Assembly: GCF_030463565.1 (NCBI RefSeq)
Contig: NC_134644.1
Span: 101,862,765-101,926,764, forward strand
DNA from: Pelecanus crispus
Taxonomy: Eukaryota; Chordata; Aves; Pelecaniformes; Pelecanidae
Length of the DNA stretch: 64,000 nucleotides
Direction: 5' to 3'
The translations under genes were made by a program, and so were the position numbers. Shown here piece after piece: positions 50,110 through 62,476 of this stretch. Every line of letters starts with the position of its first letter. Position 1 is the stretch's first letter. The notes below the pieces were generated by a model. That model was not told where the DNA came from, ran no database searches, and saw nothing but the letters and a program-made list of their open reading frames with translations.

Positions 50110-50700
50110 TTACACTAGTGATTTAGTCTACTCAAGACTTCAAAAAGACATTTGACAAGGTCCCTTAAACCCATAAAGAAACTAAGGAGCTAGGAAATAG
50201 GGTCTTCACTTGGAGGAATTAATTACCTGTTCACTTGTGACATAAAAGAGAGAATAGGAAAAAATGTTTTAGATTTATAGTGAAAAAAGATCAGCAGTGA
50301 AGTCTTAGAGGGATATCTGTTGGGGGCTCTTCTGTCCAACATATTCACTAGTGATCTAGGGAGAAGAGTGAACAAAGTTTGCTGAAGATATTAATCACAC
50401 AGGATGGGAAAAATAAAGGTCAATTGTGAAGAAATGCAGAAGGACATTACAATGTCAAGTGACAAGACAATAAACTGGCAGATGACGTTTAATGCAGTTA
50501 GGGCCCAGTTGGTGCATATGGGAAAGAACAATCCCAACTTCATATAGCAAAATGACAGGCTCTGAAGTATTACCTTTGGGGAGATAGATCTTAGATACCA
50601 CTATGAAACTACCAGCTCCATGACTAGCAGAACCCAACAAGGCAAATAAAAGATTAGAAGTGTCACAAAAGTGCTATCTTGAATACTTGGATGGGACAAA
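50110..50700 (+). mobile_element. Ancient CR1/L3-type LINE ORF2 remnant
   Basis: Plus-strand frames retain RT-domain wording: DFKKTFDKVP near 50138-50167 and WQMTFNAVRAQLVHMGKNNP near 50476-50535, the latter matching the WQMxFNxxKCxVxHxGxxN segment downstream of the catalytic box. Several stops and frameshifts lie between. Much more diverged than the other CR1 copies, so an older insertion. No tail seen; ends approximate. Confidence 0.8.
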
Positions 50701-51143
50701 GTTTTTTATCTCGATGTCAGTAATAACTGGTTGGTATGATGCACTACAGAAATTGCCCTAACATTATTAAACAGTGTGTATACGACACTAAGGGGTCAAC
50801 AGTTCAAAACAACTCTGTTATGCAAATTCTTTTACTGGATCATTAGCTACATGACATTTTTACTTTCTAGTGTTTTTGTACCTCAAACTGAAACAGCAAG
50901 CTGAAACAATACCAGTGAAACACACTTACATTCAAACACCTTTTTAGGAAATTATAAGAAAAGTTGTATTGTAATGACACCACATTGCAAAACTAAAACC
51001 ACAGCTATATAACTTGTCAAATGGTTCACATACAGACCGGGACACAGCTGTGGGCAGAACTGAACTCTGCCACTCCAGCTATCACTGACACAAATCTTCC
51101 TGTTCCCATTACAATGCAAAACATGCTTTCACAGAATACTTAC

Positions 51144-51316
51144 TTTGCTGGATTTCTAGAACCCAGGGTCCAATAATGTGACAGTATCTTTTTTTCATGA
51201 GGTAGTGACTTCTTTGCCTGAAAAAACGTGTGATGCTCTACACAAGATTTCCACAGATTTTTGCATGCTCTGTAATTTAACATGTTGAAGGCAACAATAT
51301 GTTCTCTGGATTCATT
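51144..51316 (-). CDS. PTPN3: PTPN3 exon 3 (end of FERM F3, FERM-adjacent)
   Basis: 173 nt, 57 codons plus two bases. Acceptor CTGTTACAG, donor GTAAGTATTC. It begins [20 protein letters not shown] and continues [19 protein letters not shown] to LGSRNPA. The NLWKxCVEHHxFF helix is the last helix of the FERM C-lobe (F3, PH-like); the rest opens the FERM-adjacent segment. Phase 0 in, phase 2 out. An ERVL-type solo LTR sits about 335 bp upstream of its acceptor. Confidence 0.97.
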
Positions 51317-51892
51317 CTGTAACAGTACGAAATACCATGTTTCAATATATACAAGCAGACCAAACACAGTAAACAACCTCATAAAACAACAATGAAATTA
51401 CTTTTAGCTTAAATAGGAAAAATGCATTTAGGAAAACAAAAAAAAACAGTGTATAGTAGATTTTGAGCTGGAGATGGCAAGAATAGCCCTGTGACTATAT
51501 GAAATTCTAAACTGCAAAACAGACACTCTAAAAGTTTAAGCAATACTGGAAAATTATTAAGTTTTTCAGTTCCTAATCCTTACAGCGTTAATGAAATATT
51601 TAAGTCTAGAGTGGTAAAGATTTTGTATATATGACCGTAATATTAAATGGTGTCCTGGTTTCGGCTGGGATAGAGTTAATTTTCTTCCTAGTAGCAGGCA
51701 TAGTGCTGTGTTTTGGATTTAGTAGGAGGAGAATGTTGATAACACACTGATGTTTTTAGTTGTTGCTAAGTACTGCTTATGCTAGTCAAGGACTTTTCAG
51801 CTTCCCATGCTCTGCCAGGTGCACAAGAAACTGGGAGGGGGCACGGCCAGAATAGTTGATCCAAACTGACCCAAGGGCTATTCCATACCATG

Positions 51893-51915
51893 TGACGTCA
51901 TGCTCAGTATATAAA
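51893..51915 (+). promoter_or_regulatory. LTR core promoter: CRE plus TATA box
   Basis: A perfect palindromic CRE/ATF site TGACGTCA at 51893-51900 is followed seven bases later by TATATAAA at 51908-51915. Spacing and order fit the U3 promoter of the LTR, with transcription predicted to start about 30 bp downstream on the plus strand, antisense to PTPN3. Activity is not shown by sequence alone. Confidence 0.75.
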
Positions 51916-52066
51916 CTGGGGGGGTTTGGCCGGGGAGCAGCGATCGCTGCTCGGGAACTGTCTGGGTATCGGTCAGCAGGTGATAAGCAATTGCATTGTG
52001 CATCACTTGCTTTCTATATTATTATTGTTATTATTATCATCATTACTATTTTAATTTATTTCAATT

Positions 52067-52072
52067 ATTAAA
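52067..52072 (+). terminator. LTR polyadenylation signal (ATTAAA)
   Basis: ATTAAA at the end of an AT-rich stretch, about 150 bp after the TATA box, followed by T-rich then pyrimidine-rich sequence, in the position expected of the R-region poly(A) signal. Confidence 0.6.
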
Positions 52073-55000
52073 CTGTTCTTATCTCAACCCAGGAGTGTTT
52101 CTCACTCTTACTCCTCCGATTCTCTCCCCTATCCCATCGGGGTAGGGGGAGTGAGCGAGCGAGCGGCTGCGTGGTGCTTAGTTGCTGGCTGGGGCTAAAC
52201 CACAAAAAATGGCTAAATATAGTTTCAGGTTTCCAGTCAGATCTTGACCTCCTATGACAAACAAAACTCTTTTAAACATTCCATTAAGGGTGCAATGTAG
52301 AAAGGAAAAAACCCTCAATCTTTGAATTCAAACTCTTCACATAAAGCTTCAATTCAATAATGTTCTTTCAAGAGACATAGTATGCAAAAAGCATCTGCTT
52401 GATAGTCTTTTAAGAGATACTAAAGATGTTAACGGTGACCCATCTTGGGGGAAAGAAAGTAGCTGTGATGGGACTGGAGCTGCTGCTACTGCTGTTCAAA
52501 TCCAGTCCTGCTTTCTGGATGATAACATGAGGCCACAATGAGGAGATCAAAAGGAAGCAGAATACAAAGCTTGTGTGTCTTGGTACAAACTCTTATTTGT
52601 AACTTCAGTGCCAAAGCCCCAGTGAAACACAGGTGTAACACAACTGTGCCATCCACATTTGTGCCCTCACCAACTACAGAACTTGTTGAGCTATTTCAGA
52701 TCCCAAGAGAGTTTTGCACAAGACACAGCTTTAGTTAGTTAATATAGTTACTGATGCAAAGAAAGTGGAATGAAAGGTAAAGTAAAGGGGAGAAAGCAAG
52801 ATAACATGAGACCTGAGTTAATTGCTATCACAGCTCAGCACTTCAGTGAAAAAAGCAAGTTTTCAATGTCATTTCTCACCTTTTCCAGCTGTTCTGAATT
52901 ATGACTGAATTTTGACACATCAGCATACAATTAGGTGGGCAACCATCTCAGGAAAGCTCTCTAACTCATACTTTGGAGAATGTCAGGATTTGGGTTGCAA
53001 AGTCTTTTTATTAAAGGACTCAGACCTAACAAAGTTCTTTCTCATACAGTCTAGCAAGAAATAAGAGGTCCCACCTGGATAACACCTTGATTTCTAGTTG
53101 CCATTGTCCTTTTGCTTGTTCACAGCAACAATCCTACTGGGAAGTAACTACAGACCATTTTGGCTGCAATAATCAGCGTGTTTTTCTTGTATTCTTTTTA
53201 TTTCTAGGCAACATTTTACAAATGCCATGTATCAGAGATCAATGCCTCATTCTGCAAGTCACTTGATGACTAGTTCAGAGAATCTATGACTGAAGTCACT
53301 ATTTTAGAAAAGCAATGAGACTCTCAAGAGAAAGATAAAAAGGATTTGCCCCTTGATTTTACATAGGCACTGCAAAACATTACCGGATTGCAATCTTTCA
53401 GGCATGTTTTTCCCCATATCTATTAAAACTTTTTTTTTTTTTAAAAGAAGTAGGGTTTGTTATTGGAGCATCATGTGTACTGGAACCAATTAATCTTTGT
53501 CAGTTCACCACAGTTGCTTCTAATTCGCTTATATAAAATAAAGTGTGCAAGCATAGCGAAATTTTAACTCAGAATTTCTTGCAATATAAAAAGCACACAT
53601 CACTTAAAGATTTAGCAACAAACAGCATTTCTTACATACCCCCTGTTGGCTGAAAACCACCTGAAGCACTTTACACTACTCCAGCAGACAAATAAAAGGA
53701 AATGTAGAGTTATTTTTGTCAGCCTGGAGTACTGGTCTTTCAGTTCCCATAAAAATTAGATTATCCAAACATCTCGATTATACTGAAAAGCCATAGCGTA
53801 AATATAAGGAATTAAGTACATCTAATATTCTGTTTTTAAATTTAGGTTTGAAAACAGTAATGAATCTTGCTCTCTAAGCCACAAGTACCTTCTTCCCAAC
53901 TGTTGTCACTGAACCTTCTTAACAGTTTCTAAGCAGGCTAAAAGTCCAAATATGGGCTTATACTAGGAAAAATACTTTCAGAAGTTTCAGAAGAATGTAG
54001 TCAATTTTTAAATTAACAAAATCTTTTGTTAACAAAACCATAAGGCTCACTAATAGGTCACCTTGCAAATCGTGCTATTAAATTGATACACCATTTTAAA
54101 GATGAAGAGTGTTCTACTGGGATCCAAGGATTTAGTGCCTATCACATTTCTCAACTCAAGTTCCAAAAGAATGCTATTTTAATAGTTATCAAGAAATGAG
54201 GATTAGAGAAATCTGTGACCATTAAGGTTAATGGAACAATTCTCAATAGCTAAAGTGAGTCTCTTGCTATTTCAGCATCAGGCAAGAACTTTGATCAGAC
54301 ATATGCCTATTCCATTCACACAGAATTTGAAAGTGCGTACAACATAGCAAGTAAAAACTTATTTTAATATGCAGAAAAGGAAGTTGATTTGAAAGACACT
54401 GTATAAAGTTTCATTGCTGGAAGCTTTAAAATGTTGCCTGTAAACTAGTATAGTTCCTATTCCTACCTTAAATCTTGCACCCTTCATTAAGTCTACATAT
54501 CATGACCTTTTAAAGCATCAGACATTCACTGATTCTGTCTTGCTCCTCAGTCCTTATGTAGCTCTTCAATAGAAACAGAAATATTGCATACTTTATCAAG
54601 TAGCTGATCAACTGACTGAAGCAGTGGGAGGGTGAAAGAGGAGGTGAGTAGCAGGGAAACAGTGAGATAACGTAAGTTGAGTCTTCAGAACAGGGGCATA
54701 AGGAAAGAAAAAAACGAGTAAGAGAAATAAGAATAAATCAGTGAAACATGGCACATCCCAATGACTGCAAATTCATAGCCTTTGAGAACTTTCTGTAGAT
54801 TTTTGCAAAGAAATCTACATATGACATATAAAACTCTGAAATGTTATAGCACTGTTGCCATCTTTAGTAAAATCTTGCCTACTAATATGTAGCATCTGCT
54901 CTGCTTTCCCCACCTTCTTCCACCTTCCTTTCAGCCTCATTTACCTATTCCCTCCTGCACTTCCAAGCAAAAATCTGATAAACCCAAAAACTGACATGAC

Positions 55001-57110
55001 CTCAGTCATCTTCCTTCACAAACCCCTCAAGCGAGCCACCATTCTGGAGAAAACCCCTAGCAGTCCAGCTGCCCCCTCACTCCCATCACATTGCAACAGC
55101 AAGCTTTTCAAGCAACAGTAAAGTACTGCAGACATGCAGACTTGCTGCCCTAAATTTCAGGCACAAGGGGCTAACTGACAAGGACAGACACATCTGGAGA
55201 TTTAATAGCACACCTGGTCTGATTTTTCATATCTACTGAGAAAGAGTGAAAAGGTCATGTGGCTGGCCTTATTTTTCCCACAGTTCTGTAACTCTCTAAG
55301 CACAATACAGTGTGCATTACTGTAATCTCAGTGGGTTATGAAATAAAGAACTATGATCAATTAAGAGGAGATTAATTAAATTAATCAAGGGCCTTGAACT
55401 GTCATCATTTAACAAAAGCTTAATTGAACAAATGTTAAGAATGCTGCCCTCTTCAAAGGTGACACATCTCCAGAAAGAGAAATTAAATTTCTGACAGCAG
55501 TAAAGTCTTTATGCAATGAACCCACGTATTTTACTTGATCTTTGAGTCCAGTGACTATTACATATTGACACTTCATTCCTCCATATTAAAAAAAAAAAAA
55601 AATAAAAAAACCCAACCTGTAAGCATGCTCATCATCTATTGTTACTAACCACCGAGTTTTGTTCCTTACCAGTAAATTTTTAATCCTAGAAGAAGGTAAT
55701 ACTTGTGTCATACAATTACACTGAGTGTAATGCAAATATAATTACACTCACAAGCTAGTAGAATGGTTTGCCAACCACTCATTTCTTCATACAGTGAAAT
55801 ACAGTTGAACAGACTGAGACAAGTTTACATATAAACAATATATTTAGAAACTTATAGCTTGCAGAAAACTTAAGACCCCTCTGTGGTGGGTTAGGATACG
55901 CTCTCTCAAAAGAGAAAACAGTTTCATTTGTGCATGCTATGTATGTAAGCATTAGTGCAGTAACACTATCTCTAGACACTAACTTTGTTTACACAAGAGC
56001 CCTGAAAATTAGGAATGCGTACATACATGCACACTCCTCAGACTTGGGAGATACCCAACAAGGGGCGGGGTGGGGAGAAGAAAAAAAAAAAGAAAAGATG
56101 AAAATACTCTCCTTTTGGGTAAAAAAAGCCTCCTTAGCAACTTGTGTTCAGCACCCCCTCTAATCGATGAGGGTCAAGAGGTCTTCTTGCAGCACAGCTC
56201 CTAGCACTTTAAGAACTCATCAAGAGCCTTCATAAAGTTTAGGTATAAGTTAACACTTACCTTTTACTATCTGAGTTCTGTCCTCAACTGAATTAAAGTA
56301 TCTATATATCTGCTGGTCACTAATTTCCATATTTATTCCTGTCATATTAAATATTCTCTTCTCTTGCTCAAAAGATAGCTTAGTTTATCTGTTCGTATTA
56401 TGGCAGTACAATACTGTAATCAAGATTTTTTTTTCTATTAAATAGCCTAATATTACAACAAGTCTGCAAAAAGCAAACAGCATTATGAAGACTGCTCTAA
56501 AATCTTCTATTGTGCATCAGTTTTGTCAACTATCTTCACATATTTTGCCAACTTCTAAAGTGCTCCATGTTGCACGCAGCAGGAGATGCACTATCCCCCT
56601 TTCCAACCTCATGTCTTTCAGCTGCAGACCTATCCTTTTCTCCAGGTGCCTTCCTTTCTTCCAGAACCGAGCCCCATAAGCAGAAGGGACCTTACACAGT
56701 CCTCTTAGATGGGACAAGCAGCTGTTTAGTAGATTCACTGCAGTGAGGCACTCTACTGGGCAGGGAGAGCATCGAAAAGAGCAGCAGATGCTGGCAAGAA
56801 AAGGGAAATATGCTAGGTTACAAAATACTGGAGAAAAGATGATCTGCATTTCCCCCAAGTCTCCAAGGGAGAAGAAACCTGCGTGAGTAAGATATAGTCC
56901 AACAGACTGAATCTGAAAAGATTCCATGCTAGAAAGGAAACAAAAATGGGAAACAGCGAGCATAAAGGACCACAATAGCAAGGGCAAGTTCACAAAACAG
57001 AATTTCAAAGGCAAGTTAACGCAACAGAGCCTTTTGTTGCCTTAACATTTAGGCAAAAAAAAAAATTGAACATGACCACTTGAGCAAACGAAAATGAAAT
57101 GACTACTTAC

Positions 57111-57174
57111 ATGTTTTTGCCGTTGTTGTATAAAAAATTTTTTCCTTTTAAAGGAAATTTTTAATATGTTCACC
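57111..57174 (-). CDS. PTPN3: PTPN3 exon 2 (FERM F3 strands)
   Basis: 64 nt: one base completing a split Trp codon, then 21 codons, [20 protein letters not shown] plus His. Acceptor TTTCTTTTAG, donor GTAAGTAG. It is the basic strand pair of the PH-like F3 lobe, matching mammalian [20 protein letters not shown]. Phase 2 in, phase 0 out. Confidence 0.97.
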
Positions 57175-60100
57175 CTAAAAGAAAGAAATAGACTATGAAT
57201 ACTAAACAATGTTTAGACAGGAAAAAAAACAATGAAAAATAATGCTGTATACATCAAGCCTAAAAGATTTTAGCTGTTAAATATTCAGTGAATAATACGC
57301 AGACATCTCCTGTGTTAAGTGGCAAATAGGTGTCAAGAAATTCAAAGCAAAAGCTAAGGAAAGGTCTTTTAAAAATTGAGATTCTTCCTCATTTACTCTT
57401 TAAATAGCTCACATAGCAATTCTCTCCCACCAAATCTATTCTTGCAGCAAAAACTTGATGACATCCTTTACTAAGCCGCACAAATGTTAAATGTGTCAAG
57501 TTTGTGTAACTTCAGAATCATAGAACAACTGTGACTAAAGGAACAAAATTTAAGACCCTAATGACACGACAAGGTTGGTCATAAAACATCTGAAATTTCC
57601 CAGAGACTTCACAGAATTGGCTTCATAATGTGAAAAATATCATATTAATTAATATCATATTAATATATTAGTATTAATAACTAAACAAACACTGTAGTTA
57701 AAGTCATAATTGTAGAAGGATCAAAACTGTAAGAATGAGTGTTAGTATATTTTTCACTTCAATTATTAACATTGCTGCATAATTTATGTGGTAATTTTAT
57801 ACAGAAGTGAACATCTGTTTTCTATATATACATAGTATGAATAAAGATTTCCTAAGGTAAGGATTACAGTTGGAATTGGTGTTCAAGCAATTTTCATTTT
57901 AATTATATACTTATCAGTTTTGCCAAATTAAAAAAACTTCGAGGTACCCATGTACCTTCCTACAGCAAAGCAAGATTTGTCTGAAATACCTAATTTTCTC
58001 TACAATACTTTTACTTCAATAACTGAAAATTTACGTATTTTGAAAAAAGGAATCTATGATCAGCTAGAATCATATGGATGCCTTGGGAAAGCTATTCAAG
58101 GTCTGATTGAGTCATATCTGCCTGAAAAACACCATCTACTCACCATGAAAGGGTTTTGGAAGGTTGCTTCTAAAAGTCTCAGAATACTCTCATCAACTGA
58201 TAATGTTTCACAGCACCTTAGATCTCATCAGGTATGAACTATACTGAAGATCATCTCAGTTCCTACTACAGTTTTTGCATCAGTCCCAGCAAGTGGGACA
58301 ATGGCATATCATTCATTCCCCACTGCCCATGAGAAAGACGTACTTTAAGTATAGAGCAACGTTCCTCATTCATACAGGATTCATGTATTTGCCAGTTACA
58401 AACACAAAATGTAGCGGAAGGAACAACCCCCCTCCTGCACAAAAGAGGTGGAAAACTGAATGTGTGCCCATTTCTGAAAATGCTTTTCTCCTATCAATTA
58501 TAGAACCACAAAGAAACAGGACTTTCATTCACAACATTCTTTGGTGACTAGCAAAATTGTTGTGCCAGTTATTAAAAAGAAAATCGCATCCACTTCTCCT
58601 GTTAAGCCAACTCTTGAAACTTATGTGCTATTTGACTTGCTACCTCAAATGGTAATTATCTGTACTGTTCATCTAAAAGTTCTGGATTTTGAACTTCCCG
58701 GTAAGTCATATAAACTTTCAGTTGCATTTACTGAGATGCAACTCATTTACATATAAATCCTTTCTTAATCCTGGTACTACTCTGCCTGAACTAGTACCAC
58801 TCAAGTTTTGCACTTCTGGTTCTTTCCCAACACATTTTTTGACTTAGATTAATCTTCAACAAATAAGTTTGAGTCATTCACAGCTTACACAGCCGCTGTC
58901 ATGGTCTATTTTTACCCTAATGTAAGAGCCAGCAGAAATGCAGGACACAGAAAACCAGCCTTACAAAACTAACAAAAAGGTAGCCAACATGCAAAAATAC
59001 CAAAACTCTCTCAATCCCTTTTTTTTTTTTTTAAAAAAAAAACCAACATGATTCACTGCATGAGCACATAATAATTTCAAGTCAAATCAGGGCTTTAAGT
59101 CTCTTTATTTTGACTCTCCTCTAAGTAGAGCATCCCTCTCAATTCCATTCATTCTTAAAGTACAACTAAACCTATTTAATTCAGTGACAAAGAACACTTG
59201 CTAATCTGACAGTTTTATTTAACATTAACTAAAAATCATTTGCAGTGTTACACCTACAAGTTGAGTTAATGTTCGCATATAGCGCAATCCACAAAAAAAA
59301 AATCCAAGAGATTAAGGTATCAAAGGATTTAGATTTAACAAGGGCTTGAAGATCCCAGATCCAAAACATGATCAGAATAGAAGGTAGGTATTCTTACTCT
59401 AACTGGTGGTTCAGCTGCCCTTATCACTCACCAATAATCTGTCCAGTGACTATGCAACATTCACAAATGATTACGTTTCATGGTTTACCTGTAAAATGCT
59501 CATTACTTGTAGCATATTAATAATGATACATCTTTTGGGTTCTGTCTTCCTATCATTCACAAGGGTCAAAATAGATTTGTCACTCAGTGGGCAACAGAAT
59601 TATTCATTTCTGATCAAAATGGCAGTTCTGTCCTAACACTTAGTACTAACAGCTGGTATTTTTGACTTTAAGCAAAAGTGTTTCTATAGCTGAAAGTCTC
59701 ACACTTTGCCATTGGAAGATTCAGCAGGCATGGTTCTGTCAGATTTGCTATGTAAGACTCTGTCGAGTTGTTTCTTAAATTTTAACTTAGCAATGTAGAA
59801 TGCGTTCCTCTAGCAGTTCCTCTGAAGTTTTCAAAGCAAAGAAACTGCATACACTGAATAGCGTTTAATACACAACCTTAATTGCTGCTGATGTAGAGAG
59901 TGCTTGTCTGGTTTTGCCATTAAAATAATACTTTACTTGCAAAATTAATTTGGAAGTTATCACAAAACAGTTGAGCACCCTCAAGAATAATTTTCCAGAG
60001 CATATAAAATACTGCCTTAAATCCAGAGTTATTTTTTTAAACCTGCCTTGTCTTGCATTGCCTCTGACTGATCAGTCAGCTCCTTACGTAGGTTGCTTTG

Positions 60101-62476
60101 ATTGAAAACTCTCCTTTTGCCAAGGCAGTACTCTCTCACTGCCTCTGTTCCTGAAAACTTTTGGTCCCCTTTGACTACTACCATATGGCACAGTTGTATT
60201 GTTGTCATCCACTAATGCTGCACCGTATTTTACTTAGTTTTGGAAAGAGTGCTTTGATGGTGTTTGCTGCCACCTTGAGTTCTACCACATTTATGGTGAA
60301 GCTTGCTTAGCCCGTTGGAAAAACTACTTACTACAAATGGTGTTACACAAAAGCCTAAATACTATTTCAATTATCTGATTTTTTTTTTCTTTTTTCCCCC
60401 CATTCTCAGGCATATACTGTTCAGTAAGGAATCTCCTTACCTGCACACCTTCGGTCCAACCAAGATACATTAAAACTCCAGGCATTACAGAAATATGTCC
60501 TGATTTGAGATCTAAAAAGAAACTGAAAGTGTACACTACAAATACAGCACAGGCTAGTCTGCTCTGGCGACTTTCCTTGATTGCTTGTTTTCAGGGGGCA
60601 GGGAATGGCCACCATTCCTGCATGAAGAATTATGACTAACTCATTCAAGAAGCCAGAAGTAAAATATCAGAAAGTTATCCCCCTCACTGTAGTGAGTTTT
60701 TGCTCCTTTCAAGTTGAGAAGATATTTTTAGAGAGAGTAGGAAAGCTTCTGTAAAATTATATTAGCTGTCAGCTGAAAATATTGCTGCCTAAATCTCACA
60801 TTTTAAAGTGGAAATCATTTGAACTGAAAAATCTGTCAGGTTATTTTCCTTCCTTTTTTTTTTTTTTTTTTTTTTAAATGAGAATAGGTTTTTGTAAATG
60901 ATGTTTTAGCATCTGTGGTTTATTCCTCTGTGCTCTCCAGGAGCAAAAGTAGCACAGGAAGTTGTGGATTCCTCCTGTCTTGTGTCTAATAAAGCTCTCT
61001 TTCCCTTCCCTAAAAATCATACAGTCCTGGATTTTAAAATGCCATCACTATGGTTTCCAGGATTACTATTATCCATTCATACCTTAGGTCACTAAGTTGG
61101 CACAACAAGACTTGCAGAAGACAGAAAATGTGCCTCTGGCTTGCAGTTTTTAAAACCTGCGTCTGTTTAAAGAAGCTGAGAGATTGACATATGAAAGGGC
61201 AAAGCTCAGGGCACAAAGATGAAAGATAAAATTCTTTTATGCTTTCATTGCATTAGAGATGGAAAAATACAAGATGTCACTGTGCTGTACAAAAGCATTA
61301 TTGACATACATTTATGATGGTGACTATACATCCAAGTGAGTTGAAAGACAACTCACTGCAAAGAAAAAAGAAAAATTTGGGGGCTGTGCACTACATTTTC
61401 CACTACAAATAAATTGAAACCTACTTCATTGCTTTACCATCGGAAATACCTGTTAGGTTGGGTTCATAATGAAAGGATGGATGACTCAAGTATTTAAGGA
61501 ATATTGCTAAGCAGCACCTTTTTATATAATTAAGGAGCAAAAAGCAAGTACAACCCATTAGCATGCACTTTTCTGCCATGATTAAGAAAATGGTCTCCAG
61601 AAAAACGGTTACAACTTACACGAGGAAATTATGCATAACATGATAAAGCTATACTTCATAAAGTACATAAAACAATTCATACTTATTTTAAAAAAGAAAG
61701 ACTGGGAAAAATTCTTTCTGATCCAATCCAAAAACCTTAAGGAAAGGCCCAGCCTCCATATAATTTCTAATTTATGTTATCATTTTTAGTATGGTATAAA
61801 TAGCAAAGCCCATAAATACTATAAATGATTATATCTTAAGTAATTCCTAATGTCATCCATGTTAGACATCTTGTGCACATTGCTTCTTCGTAGAGGTTAT
61901 TTTCTACAGCACTATCACACATTCTAATGTTTTCAGTATCACAGAATAATGCAAAGGTCTCTCACCCAGAGACTCCAAAACTTGTTAACATTACATAGCC
62001 TTGTTTGATGACATTCAAAAATTCGTTGAAATTATATTATCCTAGTTCCAGTAAATCTGAAGCTCCAAATAATTCTTTTTACATTTCTTTTCTGAGAAGC
62101 AAATATCTTCTTGCTGAATGACAAGATAAAATGATCAGACCATTAGCTGTTGAGCTTTACTAGTAATACTGATTTTAAAAAGACGACATATTATTGGAGG
62201 AAATCTCCAAGACCACAGGGTCCTCCTAATCATGTACTGAGACCTGTATGCGAATTAACTTGATCAAGACTTCACACAGTGCAAGGAGTCCAACAGTCTT
62301 AGAGAATTAAAAACCTAGGCAACAGGTTTCATTTTTACCTCAACACAAGGAAATATCATGATACCCCAATAAAGAACAAATTTTTGTATTGTAGGCTTCT
62401 TTGGAATAAATTTTAAAGCATATGGAAATAAGATTGAAAAGATCAGACATATTTCTTTACTAGTAAAGGAATTTAC
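57175..62476 (-). other. PTPN3: Intron 1-2 of PTPN3 (window numbering)
   Basis: 5302-bp intron. It holds an AT repeat (57633-57680), two plus-strand open stretches in one frame (57932-58237 and about 58478-58756) discussed in the findings, and homopolymers (59018-59042, 60857-60877). No recognised transposon. Confidence 0.65.
57633..57680. repeat. AT-rich imperfect repeat
   Basis: AATATCATATTAATT repeated with variation, followed by ATATTAGTATTAATAA. Low-complexity intronic DNA that can pair with itself. Confidence 0.8.

Larger units (their letters stand above)
45873..51143 (-). other. PTPN3: Intron 3-4 of PTPN3
   Basis: 5271-bp intron holding a tandem duplication (47963-48033), a T/GGTT low-complexity patch (about 48220-48255), a CR1 tail (48942-49114) and an old LINE ORF remnant (50110-50700). 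A plus-strand frame at 47032-47637 is open for about 200 codons with one stop but has no motif. Confidence 0.7.
51651..52207 (+). mobile_element. Solo LTR, avian ERVL-type endogenous retrovirus
   Basis: 557-bp solo LTR opening TGTCCTGGTTTCGGCTGGGA and closing GGGGCTAAACCACAAAA (terminal CA degraded). It is flanked by perfect 5-bp duplications AATGG at 51646-51650 and 52208-52212, as expected of ERVL integrase. No internal retroviral genes are present: an LTR-LTR recombination product. Promoter and polyadenylation signals lie on the plus strand, opposite to PTPN3. The family matches the TGTCCTGGTTTC...AAACCAC LTRs familiar from many non-galliform birds (named from memory). Confidence 0.93.
51317..57110 (-). 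other. PTPN3: Intron 2-3 of PTPN3
   Basis: 5794-bp intron with a solo LTR (51651-52207) and A/T homopolymers (for example 55588-55608). The longest open frame in the window (minus, 56526-57014, 162 codons, TTG start) lies here just past the exon 2 donor; it has no recognisable domain. Confidence 0.7.

Noticed and set aside
56526..57014. Longest open frame of the window (minus, 162 codons) next to exon 2
   Set aside because: It opens at TTG, has hydrophobic but unpatterned sequence and no recognisable domain, and lengths like this are expected by chance in 64 kb read in six frames.
60441..60511. Minus-strand exon-like segment (LKSGHISVMPGVLMYLGWTE) with AG and GTAAGG borders between exons 1 and 2
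   Set aside because: It does not match the FERM sequence of PTPN3, its 71-nt length breaks frame between exons that already join perfectly, and no family motif is seen.
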